A DNA stretch of 64,000 nt from Micromonospora kangleipakensis. GTDB lineage: Bacteria > Actinomycetota > Actinomycetes > Mycobacteriales > Micromonosporaceae. The stretch is taken from positions 5,084,001 to 5,148,000 of the forward strand of contig NZ_SHLD01000001.1 in assembly GCF_004217615.1 (NCBI RefSeq), in the 5' to 3' direction. This document shows, in pieces, positions 43,006-50,495 of the stretch (position 1 is the stretch's first letter; each line of letters begins with the position of its first letter). The position numbers were made by a program, and so were the translations under genes. Below the pieces are notes generated by a model. That model ran no database searches. It saw nothing but the letters and a program-made list of their open reading frames with translations, and was not told the origin of the DNA.

Positions 43006-43037
43006 CGTGACCAGCACCGCCACGATGAAAAAGGCTG
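43006..43037. repeat. Loop and right arm of the dispersed hairpin repeat
   Basis: CGTGACCAGCACCGCCACGA followed by TGAAAAAGGCTGA repeats the loop and right arm of the hairpin at 41428-41474 with one or two changes; most of the left arm is missing. It abuts the IS remnant. The rest of the gap up to 43316 holds nothing recognisable. Confidence 0.55.
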
Positions 43038-43316
43038 ACTGTCGGCTTCCTGAAAGCCGTCGCTGCGAGCGGAGGACCCGAACCTCCATCGATCGTTCCA
43101 GAGACGACGCCTGATGGTCGCCGTCCCCATATTCCTGGCCACCGCTACCCCCTGACCCCCAGACCGACCGGCACACCGCCAGCGACCGTGACCTTCGACA
43201 AGCCTGGCCCAATGCGCTTACGGCTTCACCGTCACAGCAACTTCGGCAGCTCGGCAGCGCACTTGTACACGACCGAGTAGCTGTTCTCGGCGAGAGCCGG
43301 CTGGGACGATCCCTTT

Positions 43317-43580
43317 GTGGCTTCCCCCTTGGACGACGAGACGATCCTTCGGCTGTCGCACCGTCAGATCCTGACGCTCGGAGCTGCGCTTGATCACTAC
43401 ATGGACTACTGGGAACGGCACGCCGCAGCCGACGGCTACGGCAGCCATTCGCCGAAGCAACTGGAGGATCTCCGGCAACACGTCGGCGAGCTGATATGGG
43501 TCCTTGAAGTAGCAGCCGCCCCGTCAGGCGCCCGTCTTCAGCACAGCCCGCGTGCCCGGCAACCCAGGTCAGCTGACTGA
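43317..43580 (+). CDS. Short hypothetical protein
   Basis: 87 residues from GTG: LSHRQILTLGAALDHYMDYW, ERHAAADGYGSHSPKQLEDL, then HVGELIWVLEVAA. Strongly helical with a realistic composition, so likely real. No family recognised. It lies 32 bp before another hypothetical gene on the same strand. Confidence 0.5.
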   Translation: MASPLDDETILRLSHRQILTLGAALDHYMDYWERHAAADGYGSHSPKQLEDLRQHVGELIWVLEVAAAPSGARLQHSPRARQPRSAD

Positions 43581-43612
43581 GCGCCTTGGGGGGACGCGGG
43601 CATACTGCTGGC

Positions 43613-44311
43613 GTGCGTGACGGCCTGCACGGACCGAACGTCATTCGCGCTGGGGAGTCTCTACTGCTTCTCGCGGCGGTGAGCGGCGGTGAGGCCGTGC
43701 ACCTCGTGCAGCGGCACGAGCCGTCGGAGCAGGGACGTGGTGCCATACCCGACCACTACTTCACCTCGGCGGGCAGTGACCGGAGAGCAGTCCAGCGGCG
43801 GTATGACGTCCAGGCGCTGCGGGAGTCGGTCTGGGCGCCGACGACGATGTGCGGCCGGGTCTGGGCGGTGATGGTCGGCGGTGACGGTGGGACGCTCTGC
43901 AGGTACCGGGAGCCGGCGTTCGCGCCGACGTGCCGACGGTGTCTAACACTGATGGACCACCTGTTCCCCGCGCTCGCGGTTGACCCCAGAGTCCCGATCG
44001 TTGCACAGGTCGTCTGCGACGTGGTGCGTGAGCACGGGCACGCAGAGGTGCGGGCGGTTCCCGGTGACCAGATGGCCTTCCTACGGAAACAGGTCCGCTC
44101 GCTGATCAGGCAGCGAACGGGCCACCGCGCCCAGACCCACGTTCACGGCGACGTTCTTCTTGTGGTGTGCGATTCCCTGCGTGACCAGGAGGCTGAGATC
44201 CGCGCAGCAGTCGGTGCCGTCGCAGCCATCCTGCTCGGGAGCAAGCCGCTGCCGGTCGTGCGGCCTGATCGACCGTGGGTCGTGTGTTGGACTGCGTGGG
44301 AGCTGGGGTGA
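43613..44311 (+). CDS. Hypothetical protein
   Basis: 232 residues. Segments: MRDGLHGPNVIRAGESLLLL, VHLVQRHEPSEQGRGAIPDH, CRYREPAFAPTCRRCLTLMD (a CxxC pair that could bind zinc), and a C-terminal domain MAFLRKQVRSLIRQRTGHRA with GDVLLVVCDSLRDQEAEIRA. No family recognised. Start at a GTG near 43613; a TTG nine codons upstream is possible. Confidence 0.55.
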   Translation: MRDGLHGPNVIRAGESLLLLAAVSGGEAVHLVQRHEPSEQGRGAIPDHYFTSAGSDRRAVQRRYDVQALRESVWAPTTMCGRVWAVMVGGDGGTLCRYREPAFAPTCRRCLTLMDHLFPALAVDPRVPIVAQVVCDVVREHGHAEVRAVPGDQMAFLRKQVRSLIRQRTGHRAQTHVHGDVLLVVCDSLRDQEAEIRAAVGAVAAILLGSKPLPVVRPDRPWVVCWTAWELG

Positions 44312-44582
44312 CAGCGTGCCCTGCATGTGCCCTCGCTGGCGCTTCGCGCGTTCGCATTCATAAGCCATGTCTGAGCAGCAAAGCCGGGGGCCGCTTGATG
44401 TGGTCAGGCGACCCAGATGCCGTGCGAGAGGTACTGGGCGGCGGCCAGGTGCGCGGCGGGGGCCGTGCCGGCGGCGGCGAGTTGTCCGGCGAGGGGCTTG
44501 TCCGATCTTCGGTGTAACCGGTCCGGCACGGGTCAATGGTTGTTCTCGCCTGGACATGGCCGGTGGCCGGGCCGGAAATGGC
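44312..44582. other. Non-coding gap between convergent genes
   Basis: Nothing recognised except the strong hairpin that follows it. Confidence 0.4.
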
Positions 44583-44616
44583 GTCGGGCACCGGCTCGGT
44601 GGAGCCGGTGCCCGAC
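44583..44616 (-). terminator. Terminator of the C39-like peptidase gene
   Basis: GTCGGGCACCGGCTC pairs perfectly over 15 bp with GAGCCGGTGCCCGAC around a 4-nt loop, 13 bp beyond the stop of the peptidase gene. Confidence 0.8.
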
Positions 44617-44629
44617 GGGAGAGGTGCGA

Positions 44630-45433
44630 TCAGGCGGAGTAGCCGCGGGTGGCCATCCAGTTCGCCAGGTCGATGGTGGTCATCCAGTAGGAGGCGGTAG
44701 CCGGATTTGCCGAGTCGGCGATCCGGACGGTCCGGCCGTCGTCCTTGTAGCCGACCACGGCGATGTAGTGGCCGCCGGGGAACGAGTGCCAGCCGCCGTC
44801 GGTGTCGGTGGCGGAGCCGACGGTGTTGGCGACCACGGCACGGCCGTCGGTGATGGCATTGACCACGTCGGCCTGGAGCTGGTCCATCTGCGCCGGAGTG
44901 GCCGCGCCGGGGATCATGTGGGTCCGCCACGGGTTGCCCTTGACCATCTGGTTGAGCCCGCGGGTGGTGTCCGCGGCGGAGTTGGTGCCGTTCTCGGTGG
45001 CGCCGAGCGGGGCGACCATCGCGTCCTGGGTGGTTTCGACGCCGCTCGCGCTGAGGGCGTTGCGCACCGCGGCCGGGCCGCAGTTCCAGTAGGCGTACTG
45101 CGCCTCGTAGGTGTAGTCGAGGACCTTGGTCGACGGCGGCTTCGGCTTCGCCTTCTTGGTCACGTCCGGGTCGGTCGTGGCGTTGGCGCTGGCCTTCGCA
45201 GACGGTGACGGGGCGGCGATCCGGGCCTCACCACCGGTGGCGGCCTCGCCGAGCCGGGGGGCCAGCTCGGCAACGGCGGCGGTCTTCACCTTGTGCGCCG
45301 GGGTGTCGTTGGTGGCGGCGAGCGCCGTGCCGACGCCGCCGGCCAGCACGAGCGCCGCGGCGGAGCCGGCGATGATCTGGTACGGGCGCTCGGTCACGAC
45401 ACGCCGCAGCTGACGCTTCATTCGGTGCTTCAT
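44630..45433 (-). CDS. Secreted C39-like cysteine peptidase
   Basis: 267 residues. Signal peptide about residues 20-40, then a Lys/Pro-rich linker to about 100. The papain-like fold has AQYAYWNCGPAAVRNALSAS (catalytic Cys), FPGGHYIAVVGYKDDGRTVR (His) and IADSANPATASYWMTT (Asp/Asn). It belongs to the Peptidase_C39_2 group; exported members may cut peptidoglycan cross-links or proteins. GGAGGAACAC precedes the ATG. A c-di-AMP riboswitch in its leader ties expression to cell-wall and osmotic signalling. Confidence 0.87.
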   Translation of the reverse strand: MKHRMKRQLRRVVTERPYQIIAGSAAALVLAGGVGTALAATNDTPAHKVKTAAVAELAPRLGEAATGGEARIAAPSPSAKASANATTDPDVTKKAKPKPPSTKVLDYTYEAQYAYWNCGPAAVRNALSASGVETTQDAMVAPLGATENGTNSAADTTRGLNQMVKGNPWRTHMIPGAATPAQMDQLQADVVNAITDGRAVVANTVGSATDTDGGWHSFPGGHYIAVVGYKDDGRTVRIADSANPATASYWMTTIDLANWMATRGYSA

Positions 45434-45609
45434 GTGTTCCTCCACGGGGGGCCTGAGCGGCACACGCCGGCCCGACACGCGGAGGAACTCACGCGCGTTG
45501 CTGGGGCGGGGGTGCCGCGGGGATCGGGAGCGCCCGGTGGGCCGGGCTTGGGGACGGTGCCGGAAGTCGCCGGTCAGGCGAGCGTCGGCACCGCGATGCC
45601 GTGGAGGCG

Positions 45610-45775
45610 AGGGGCGTAACGGGGGGTGGTTCGCACGAGGCTCGAACTCCTTCCGTGGCCGCCTACCGGGTTAGCTGACGGATTCGGGCGGGAAGTAACG
45701 CCCTACCGCGGGCCGTGGCTCGCGGATTCACCCCGGTGTTGCACTGGGTCCCCGGTTCGTGAGATCACGATTGAG
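45610..45775 (-). ncRNA. ydaO-yuaA (c-di-AMP) riboswitch
   Basis: Read on the minus strand the conserved blocks appear in order: ACCGGGGACCCA, CACCGGGGTGAATCC, GGTAGGGCGTTACTTCCCG, CCCGAATCCGTCAGCTAACC, CGGTAGGCGG and GGAAGGAGTTCGAGCC. This is the classic ydaO layout with its GGGACC/GGGGTGAA core and GCTAACCCGGTAGGC strand. It lies about 180 nt upstream of the C39-like peptidase start. High c-di-AMP normally turns such genes off. Confidence 0.9.
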
Positions 45776-46520
45776 CGGGTCGGCACGGCGTCGCCATTTG
45801 CGATCGAAAACCGCACCGGACGCGCCGACACTACCGGCGGGTACGCCCCCGCCAAGCAACCCCACCTGCTTAAACTCCGAACACCATTACTCTGACCGGA
45901 ACAGCCCGTCACTGATGTCGCTCAATGGGACGAGTAGCTATGACGGAACTATCGGGAGGCAACCGGACATCGGGGCGGGGTCGGCGCTGAATTTGTTGTC
46001 AATCACCGCATCCCTTACCCGAATGACCGTTTCCCGTCGGATGTGACCCGTCCCGAACCAATTCACATCACAATTCAGCAAACCCGGGCGGGGCGGCGCC
46101 GGCCGGCGGCGGCGCTGACACAGTCGGGGCAGGGTTCGGGTCCGCACAGGCGTTCATGGTGGAGTTGCCGGCGGCGCTCGTGACACCCGGCAGTCGGCGC
46201 AGGGCGGCCGGTTGGCGCAGGTAAAGCCATCGCCGGCGCATGTTGACCACTACGGCCGGGACCTCAACTTGCGGGTGTCGACGTGCCGCACCAGGTGGGT
46301 TCTTGCTCAGGATGTCGGAGCGCCGCCGGCGGCTCGGCCGGGAGTTGGGGACATGTAAGCCGGTCCACTCGAACAACCGGCCTTGGCTTGGCAACAGTTG
46401 ATAATCCGCAACATCGCCGCTGGTGGGAGCTCGCCTCCCGATGCCTTGGCGATCGGCTGTCTTCCCCCGGCGGCTGGACGGCGAGGAACCAGCCGACGTG
46501 CGGGTTCGCTGGTAGGTCAC
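45776..46520. other. Non-coding stretch
   Basis: The part next to the riboswitch should hold its promoter. The remainder up to the next terminator has no convincing gene; a minus-strand frame with MRRRWLYLRQPAALRRLPG is noted but has no family. Confidence 0.4.
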
Positions 46521-46557
46521 GAAAGCGGGCGGGCGCCGACGGCGCCCGCCCGCTTTC
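46521..46557 (-). terminator. Terminator of the LVIVD gene
   Basis: GAAAGCGGGCGGGCGCC pairs perfectly over 17 bp with GGCGCCCGCCCGCTTTC around a 3-nt loop, 11 bp after the stop. Confidence 0.85.
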
Positions 46558-46568
46558 TCGTAGCAGTG

Positions 46569-47924
46569 TCAGCGGAGCAGGAACGTTTGGGTCTGGGGGT
46601 TCAGCATCGGCAGTTTCTTGGCCCCGGCGGTCTGCGGGCCGCTGAACCGGATCACATCTACACCGCGGGAGATGTCGTTGGCGATGATCAGGCCGTTGTA
46701 CCAGTAGGTCGACCACTGGTTGGACTGCATGTCGTAGTAGGCGATCTCCTTCGGGTTGCTCGGGTCGGTCAGGTCGACCATCGAGGTCCCCGAGCCGTAC
46801 GCGGAGGAGACCAGGATGTTGCGGCCGGCAACGGGCACGTAGTTGAAGTTGTGGTAGGTGCTCGGCTCGGCGCGTGGGATGCGCAGGTGGCTCAGCGGCG
46901 TGGCGGGGTCGTCGACGGCGTACGTCCAGATCGCCCCGAACGGCTCCTGCGCGGGCCCGAAGTACTCGTCGCCGAAGGTGACGTACTTCCCGTCGTGGGT
47001 GAACGCGGCGCTGTGCCAGATGTCCACGTCCGGCGTGTCGACGTTGGCGATCACGCGGGGGGCCATCGGGTTGCTGATGTCCCACAGCTGGCCCTGGGAC
47101 AGGCAGGCCGCGGCGGCGAGCTTGCGCGGGGTCAGCACCTGGATGTCGTGGCATGCGAAGAAGTCGCCGGACGCGCCGGAGAAGAGGTCGATCCCCTTGA
47201 CGGTGGGCTCCGCGACGACCTTCGCGGCGAGGCCGGCGGCGGCGTCGCCACCCGGTACGTCGATCACCGAGATCCGCTCGAACGGCGCCTGGCAGTCGGG
47301 GCCGATGTTGGTGGCGCTCAGCGGGTACGACGCGACGTAGATGTAGGTGCCGCCGTCCTCCCGGGGCACGAGGGTGTGGGTGTGCGAGCCGCAGTCGGTG
47401 CGGATCGCCTGGAGGAACCGCGGTGCCCTCGGGTCGCTGACGTCGAAGACCCGTACGCCCTCCCAGGCGCCCGGGGTGGACGCGGTGACGTTGCGGGACC
47501 CCTCGCAGCCCGGCGTGCTCTGCGGGGTGTCCACGGACAGGAACAGCAGGCCGCCCCAGACGGACACATCGCCCTGGGGGCCGTTGCAGTGCACGTCGGC
47601 CAGCTCAGCGGGCGAGCCCGGCTCGGAGATGTCAATGATTCGGAAGCCGCCGTAGTGGCCGGCGTAGACGAGGTTGCCGGAGAACGCGAGGTCGGAGTTG
47701 ACGCCGCCGGTGTGGGCGTCGGTCCCGAGCAGGTGCATGTTCTGGCTGTAGCCGTCGGCGGGGCTGCTCGGCGGGGGCGGCGGGACGGACCCGTCGTCCC
47801 AAGGCTCGTGTGCCTGGGCCGGAGATGCCATCACGGCCAACAGGATCGCCGCGCCTGCGACGGCGAGTGATCGGATTCGGGAAGGTCTACGCACGGCGCC
47901 CCCTAACGTCGGGCGTGTCGCCAC
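46569..47924 (-). CDS. Secreted LVIVD-repeat beta-propeller protein
   Basis: 451 residues with signal peptide (about 18-39, ending SPAQAHE). LVIVD-type blades recur: YGGFRIIDISEPGSPAELAD, GVRVFDVSDPRAPRFLQAIR, GQLWDISNPMAPRVIANVDT and TSMVDLTDPSNPKEIAYYD. These form a beta-propeller on the cell surface; function is unknown. Start ATG MATRPTLGG; monocistronic with strong terminator. Confidence 0.88.
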   Translation of the reverse strand: MATRPTLGGAVRRPSRIRSLAVAGAAILLAVMASPAQAHEPWDDGSVPPPPPSSPADGYSQNMHLLGTDAHTGGVNSDLAFSGNLVYAGHYGGFRIIDISEPGSPAELADVHCNGPQGDVSVWGGLLFLSVDTPQSTPGCEGSRNVTASTPGAWEGVRVFDVSDPRAPRFLQAIRTDCGSHTHTLVPREDGGTYIYVASYPLSATNIGPDCQAPFERISVIDVPGGDAAAGLAAKVVAEPTVKGIDLFSGASGDFFACHDIQVLTPRKLAAAACLSQGQLWDISNPMAPRVIANVDTPDVDIWHSAAFTHDGKYVTFGDEYFGPAQEPFGAIWTYAVDDPATPLSHLRIPRAEPSTYHNFNYVPVAGRNILVSSAYGSGTSMVDLTDPSNPKEIAYYDMQSNQWSTYWYNGLIIANDISRGVDVIRFSGPQTAGAKKLPMLNPQTQTFLLR

Positions 47925-48150
47925 ATGACGCGATCACGCAGGTGATCATCACACTGTCAAATATCTTCATGTATCGCTAGACCTTTGGTGAAAATGAACC
48001 CTTGCCCGGCGCCGCCGGCCGGCTGCCCGGCGCTGAACGCGCCCCTTGCCACTGCTCGCCGAGCAGGGGCTCGGCACACGCCAACGTCGCCGCCCTGACC
48101 TCACGGGTGTCGTGGCGCAGGCCCGTGTGCCACCAGGCTGTGCTCGCAAA

Positions 48151-48753
48151 TCAGCCGGTGGGTCGTCGGGCGACCACTTCGATGGCGGGGCTGTTCATGC
48201 GCCGCGGCCGTACCTGGAGGCTCACGTCGACGAAGCCGACGGCGGCCACATCGTTGGCCAGATGCTCCGCTGAGGTGTCCAGCACGTGACGGTGCACCGT
48301 TATCACCAAAAGCCCGCCGGGCCGCAGCACCCTGACCGCCTCAGCCAGGCCGGCCTGCCGGTCCCACAGCATCACGTTGTTGACCGAGACCACGGCGTCC
48401 ATGCTGGCGTCAGCGCATCCGGTGCGGTCGGCTGCGCCATCGCGGATCTCGACCACGCCAGCGGCGATCGCCTCGGCGCAACGGGCAGTTGCCAGCTGGC
48501 GCATGGTCGCCGAGGGATCGACGCCGACCACGCGCCCTGTCGGGCCCACGCGGCCGGCGGCAAGAGCGAGGCCGACGCCCGGACCGTGCCCGACGACCAA
48601 GAGGTGGGCGCCAACGGGTGGTGCCAGGCGGTCAACGGCCCAGTGTTCCTGGTCGGCGTTTCCTCTGGCCATGATCGCACCGCCGATGCGGCCGGGGAGG
48701 CCGCGAGGGTGGCCGAAAAAGGCATCGAAGACGCGTTCCCGGATTTTCGTCAT
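48151..48753 (-). CDS. SAM-dependent methyltransferase (UbiE-like)
   Basis: 200 residues. HLLVVGHGPGVGLALAAGRV is motif I (GHGPG instead of the usual GxGxG), VVGVDPSATMRQLATARC motif II, VSVNNVMLWDRQAGLAEAVR and VLRPGGLLVITVHRH motif post-I and III. The opening IRERVFDAFFGHPRGLPGRI is typical of small actinobacterial methyltransferases. Substrate unknown. ATG at MTKIRER chosen; MDSMTK three codons upstream is also possible. Confidence 0.85.
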   Translation of the reverse strand: MTKIRERVFDAFFGHPRGLPGRIGGAIMARGNADQEHWAVDRLAPPVGAHLLVVGHGPGVGLALAAGRVGPTGRVVGVDPSATMRQLATARCAEAIAAGVVEIRDGAADRTGCADASMDAVVSVNNVMLWDRQAGLAEAVRVLRPGGLLVITVHRHVLDTSAEHLANDVAAVGFVDVSLQVRPRRMNSPAIEVVARRPTG

Positions 48754-48898
48754 GCTGTCCATCCTGCATCGACGTCCAGAGCTGGCGCTCCGAGCCACTC
48801 TCGCCGGCATCCACCCCACGTGTCCGCACTGCACGCTGCCCTGAGCCCGGGAAAATCGTCAGTCGTGCTGCGGCTTCCTTCCAAGCCCATGAACCGGG

Positions 48899-49495
48899 CT
48901 ACGACAGAGGCGAATTACCGGCGCTGGCGGTCAGTCCGGCCAGGGTGACGATGACCAGGCGCTGGACGGCGTCTGGACGTGCAACGGTGCCGGCTGCTGT
49001 GAGGGCATGCAGGCAGTAGGTGGCCAGCTCGTCGGTTGCCACGTCGTCGCGGAGGTCGCCGTCTCGCACGGCCTCGGCGATTAGGTCTTGGACGAAGCCG
49101 CGTAGTCGTTGCTGGGCGCGGTCGACGTGTTCGCTGCGATGCAGCAGCGCGGCGAGTTCGCCGCCGTGGTGGCGCGCCGAGTGGTGCTGGATGTGCGCGT
49201 AGGTGTGCAGGACAGCTTCCAGGCGCGCGATGGCTGGGGCGGCGGGGTCGACGGCGGCGGTGAGCTGGTCGAGGTGTGTGGTGATCTGGCGTTCGTGCCA
49301 GGCGGTGAGAACGGCCTGGGCGTCCGGGAAGTACTTGTACAGCGTGGCGCGTCCGATGCCGGCCTGTTGGGCGATTTGCGACATCGTCACCGCGACCAGC
49401 CCGTGCGTGGCCACCAGGGCGGCCATGGCATCCATGGCGGCGTCCCGAACCGCTGCGCGGTGCGCGTCAATCGTCTCGGTCCACAGCTTGGGCAC
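48899..49495 (-). CDS. TetR-family regulator
   Basis: 198 residues. HTH: VTMSQIAQQAGIGRATLYKY followed by FPDAQAVLTAWHERQ. The helical ligand domain has His-rich HTYAHIQHHSARHHGGELAA, possibly metal-responsive. Divergent from the DUF2218 gene; a symmetric site fills that gene's promoter spacer and is its likely operator. Confidence 0.9.
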   Translation of the reverse strand: MPKLWTETIDAHRAAVRDAAMDAMAALVATHGLVAVTMSQIAQQAGIGRATLYKYFPDAQAVLTAWHERQITTHLDQLTAAVDPAAPAIARLEAVLHTYAHIQHHSARHHGGELAALLHRSEHVDRAQQRLRGFVQDLIAEAVRDGDLRDDVATDELATYCLHALTAAGTVARPDAVQRLVIVTLAGLTASAGNSPLS

Positions 49496-49537
49496 ACCAA
49501 CATCCTACACGTCGTTCACGATCAGAACAGTTTGCGG

Positions 49538-49564
49538 TTGACGGAGACAGGTTGTCTCTATAAT
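49538..49564 (+). promoter_or_regulatory. Promoter with built-in TetR operator
   Basis: TTGACG (49538-49543) and TATAAT (49559-49564) are near-consensus -35 and -10 boxes with a 15-bp spacer. The spacer is exactly the inverted repeat GAGACA-GGT-TGTCTC. A repressor bound there would block polymerase, and the TetR gene is divergent next to it. Confidence 0.75.
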
Positions 49565-49686
49565 TTGGGACGCGCCGACCTGCTGGGTGAACCGCCTGTC
49601 CAGCCCGACCCTCGACCACGCCGGGAGCCGGCCCGCGAACCGCCGCGGTCTCGGATCGCCGGAGACCACGACCGAGAAGGAACACC

Positions 49687-50310
49687 GTGCCAGTCCTGCA
49701 AGCCCAGATCCAGACCGACAGAGCCACCCGGTACCTCGTCCAGTTCTGCAAGCACGCCGCCGCCATGGGCAGCGGTGGCCACTCTGCCCGCATGCACTTG
49801 CACATGCGCCGGGAGGTGCAGGTGGCCGCCGAGTGGAGCGACACCAGCGGAAGTGTCACCTTCGGCCCGTGGGGCCAGGCGACGCTCACCGCCGACGGCA
49901 ACTCCCTTACTGTGCGCATCGAGGCTGCGGACGGAGACCGCCTGACTCAGATCCGCGACATCATCACCCGCGATTTCGAGCGGTTCAGCCGCCGCGACCC
50001 TCTGGCCGTAGCCTGGCAGCGGCTCGAATCCCCCGATTCGGCCCCCCTCCGAGACGCCGTCGGCGTGCCATCCGGGCAACGGCGGGGCTTCCCGCGATCC
50101 CACCTCCAGACCGCTGTCCTCGCGTTGGCCGTGGTCCTGGTCGTCGCTCTGCATGTAGGGCTGGCGGGCTCGATCGTGGCGGAGTCGCGGTGGACCGGCC
50201 TAGCCGCGAACGTCGTCGTGGCGCTCGTCGCTGTCAAGATCGCGCTGATCGCCGTGGCCCGCTTCAAAATCCGTCAGCGCAGGACCACCAAGCGCCCTGA
50301 CCACACCTGA
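49687..50310 (+). CDS. DUF2218 protein with two-helix membrane tail
   Basis: 207 residues. Residues 1-105 are a DUF2218 domain (TDRATRYLVQFCKHAAAMGS, FGPWGQATLTADGNSLTVRI, LTQIRDIITRDFERFSRRDP). Two helices at about 139-160 and 168-190 follow, which is unusual, since DUF2218 proteins are normally soluble and short. Some DUF2218 proteins sit with iron or copper genes. GTG start with GAAGGA 6-7 nt upstream. Control by TetR is inferred. Confidence 0.8.
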   Translation: MPVLQAQIQTDRATRYLVQFCKHAAAMGSGGHSARMHLHMRREVQVAAEWSDTSGSVTFGPWGQATLTADGNSLTVRIEAADGDRLTQIRDIITRDFERFSRRDPLAVAWQRLESPDSAPLRDAVGVPSGQRRGFPRSHLQTAVLALAVVLVVALHVGLAGSIVAESRWTGLAANVVVALVAVKIALIAVARFKIRQRRTTKRPDHT

Positions 50311-50438
50311 CCCGGACTGCGTCCACGCCGCGCACCACTCTCGGGCACGGTCTGCCGCCGTTGCGAGTCGTCGGCGGCGCCATCGTGCTCCGTTCTCCGC
50401 CGGCCGGAGTTCTCAGGATCGTCGAGGCTGACACGCCC

Positions 50439-50458
50439 CTACTATCAGCGGGTAGTAG
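50439..50458. promoter_or_regulatory. CTACTA-N8-TAGTAG operator before the CopC-CopD gene
   Basis: A perfect 6-bp inverted repeat with an 8-bp spacer, 38 bp before the chosen CopCD start. The same repeat with the same spacing occurs at 59082-59101. BlaI/MecI-type repressors bind sites of this sort, and one is encoded in this region. Confidence 0.6.
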
Positions 50459-50495
50459 TTGCCCTAGGATGGCGACCACATCAGGTGGGAGCGAT

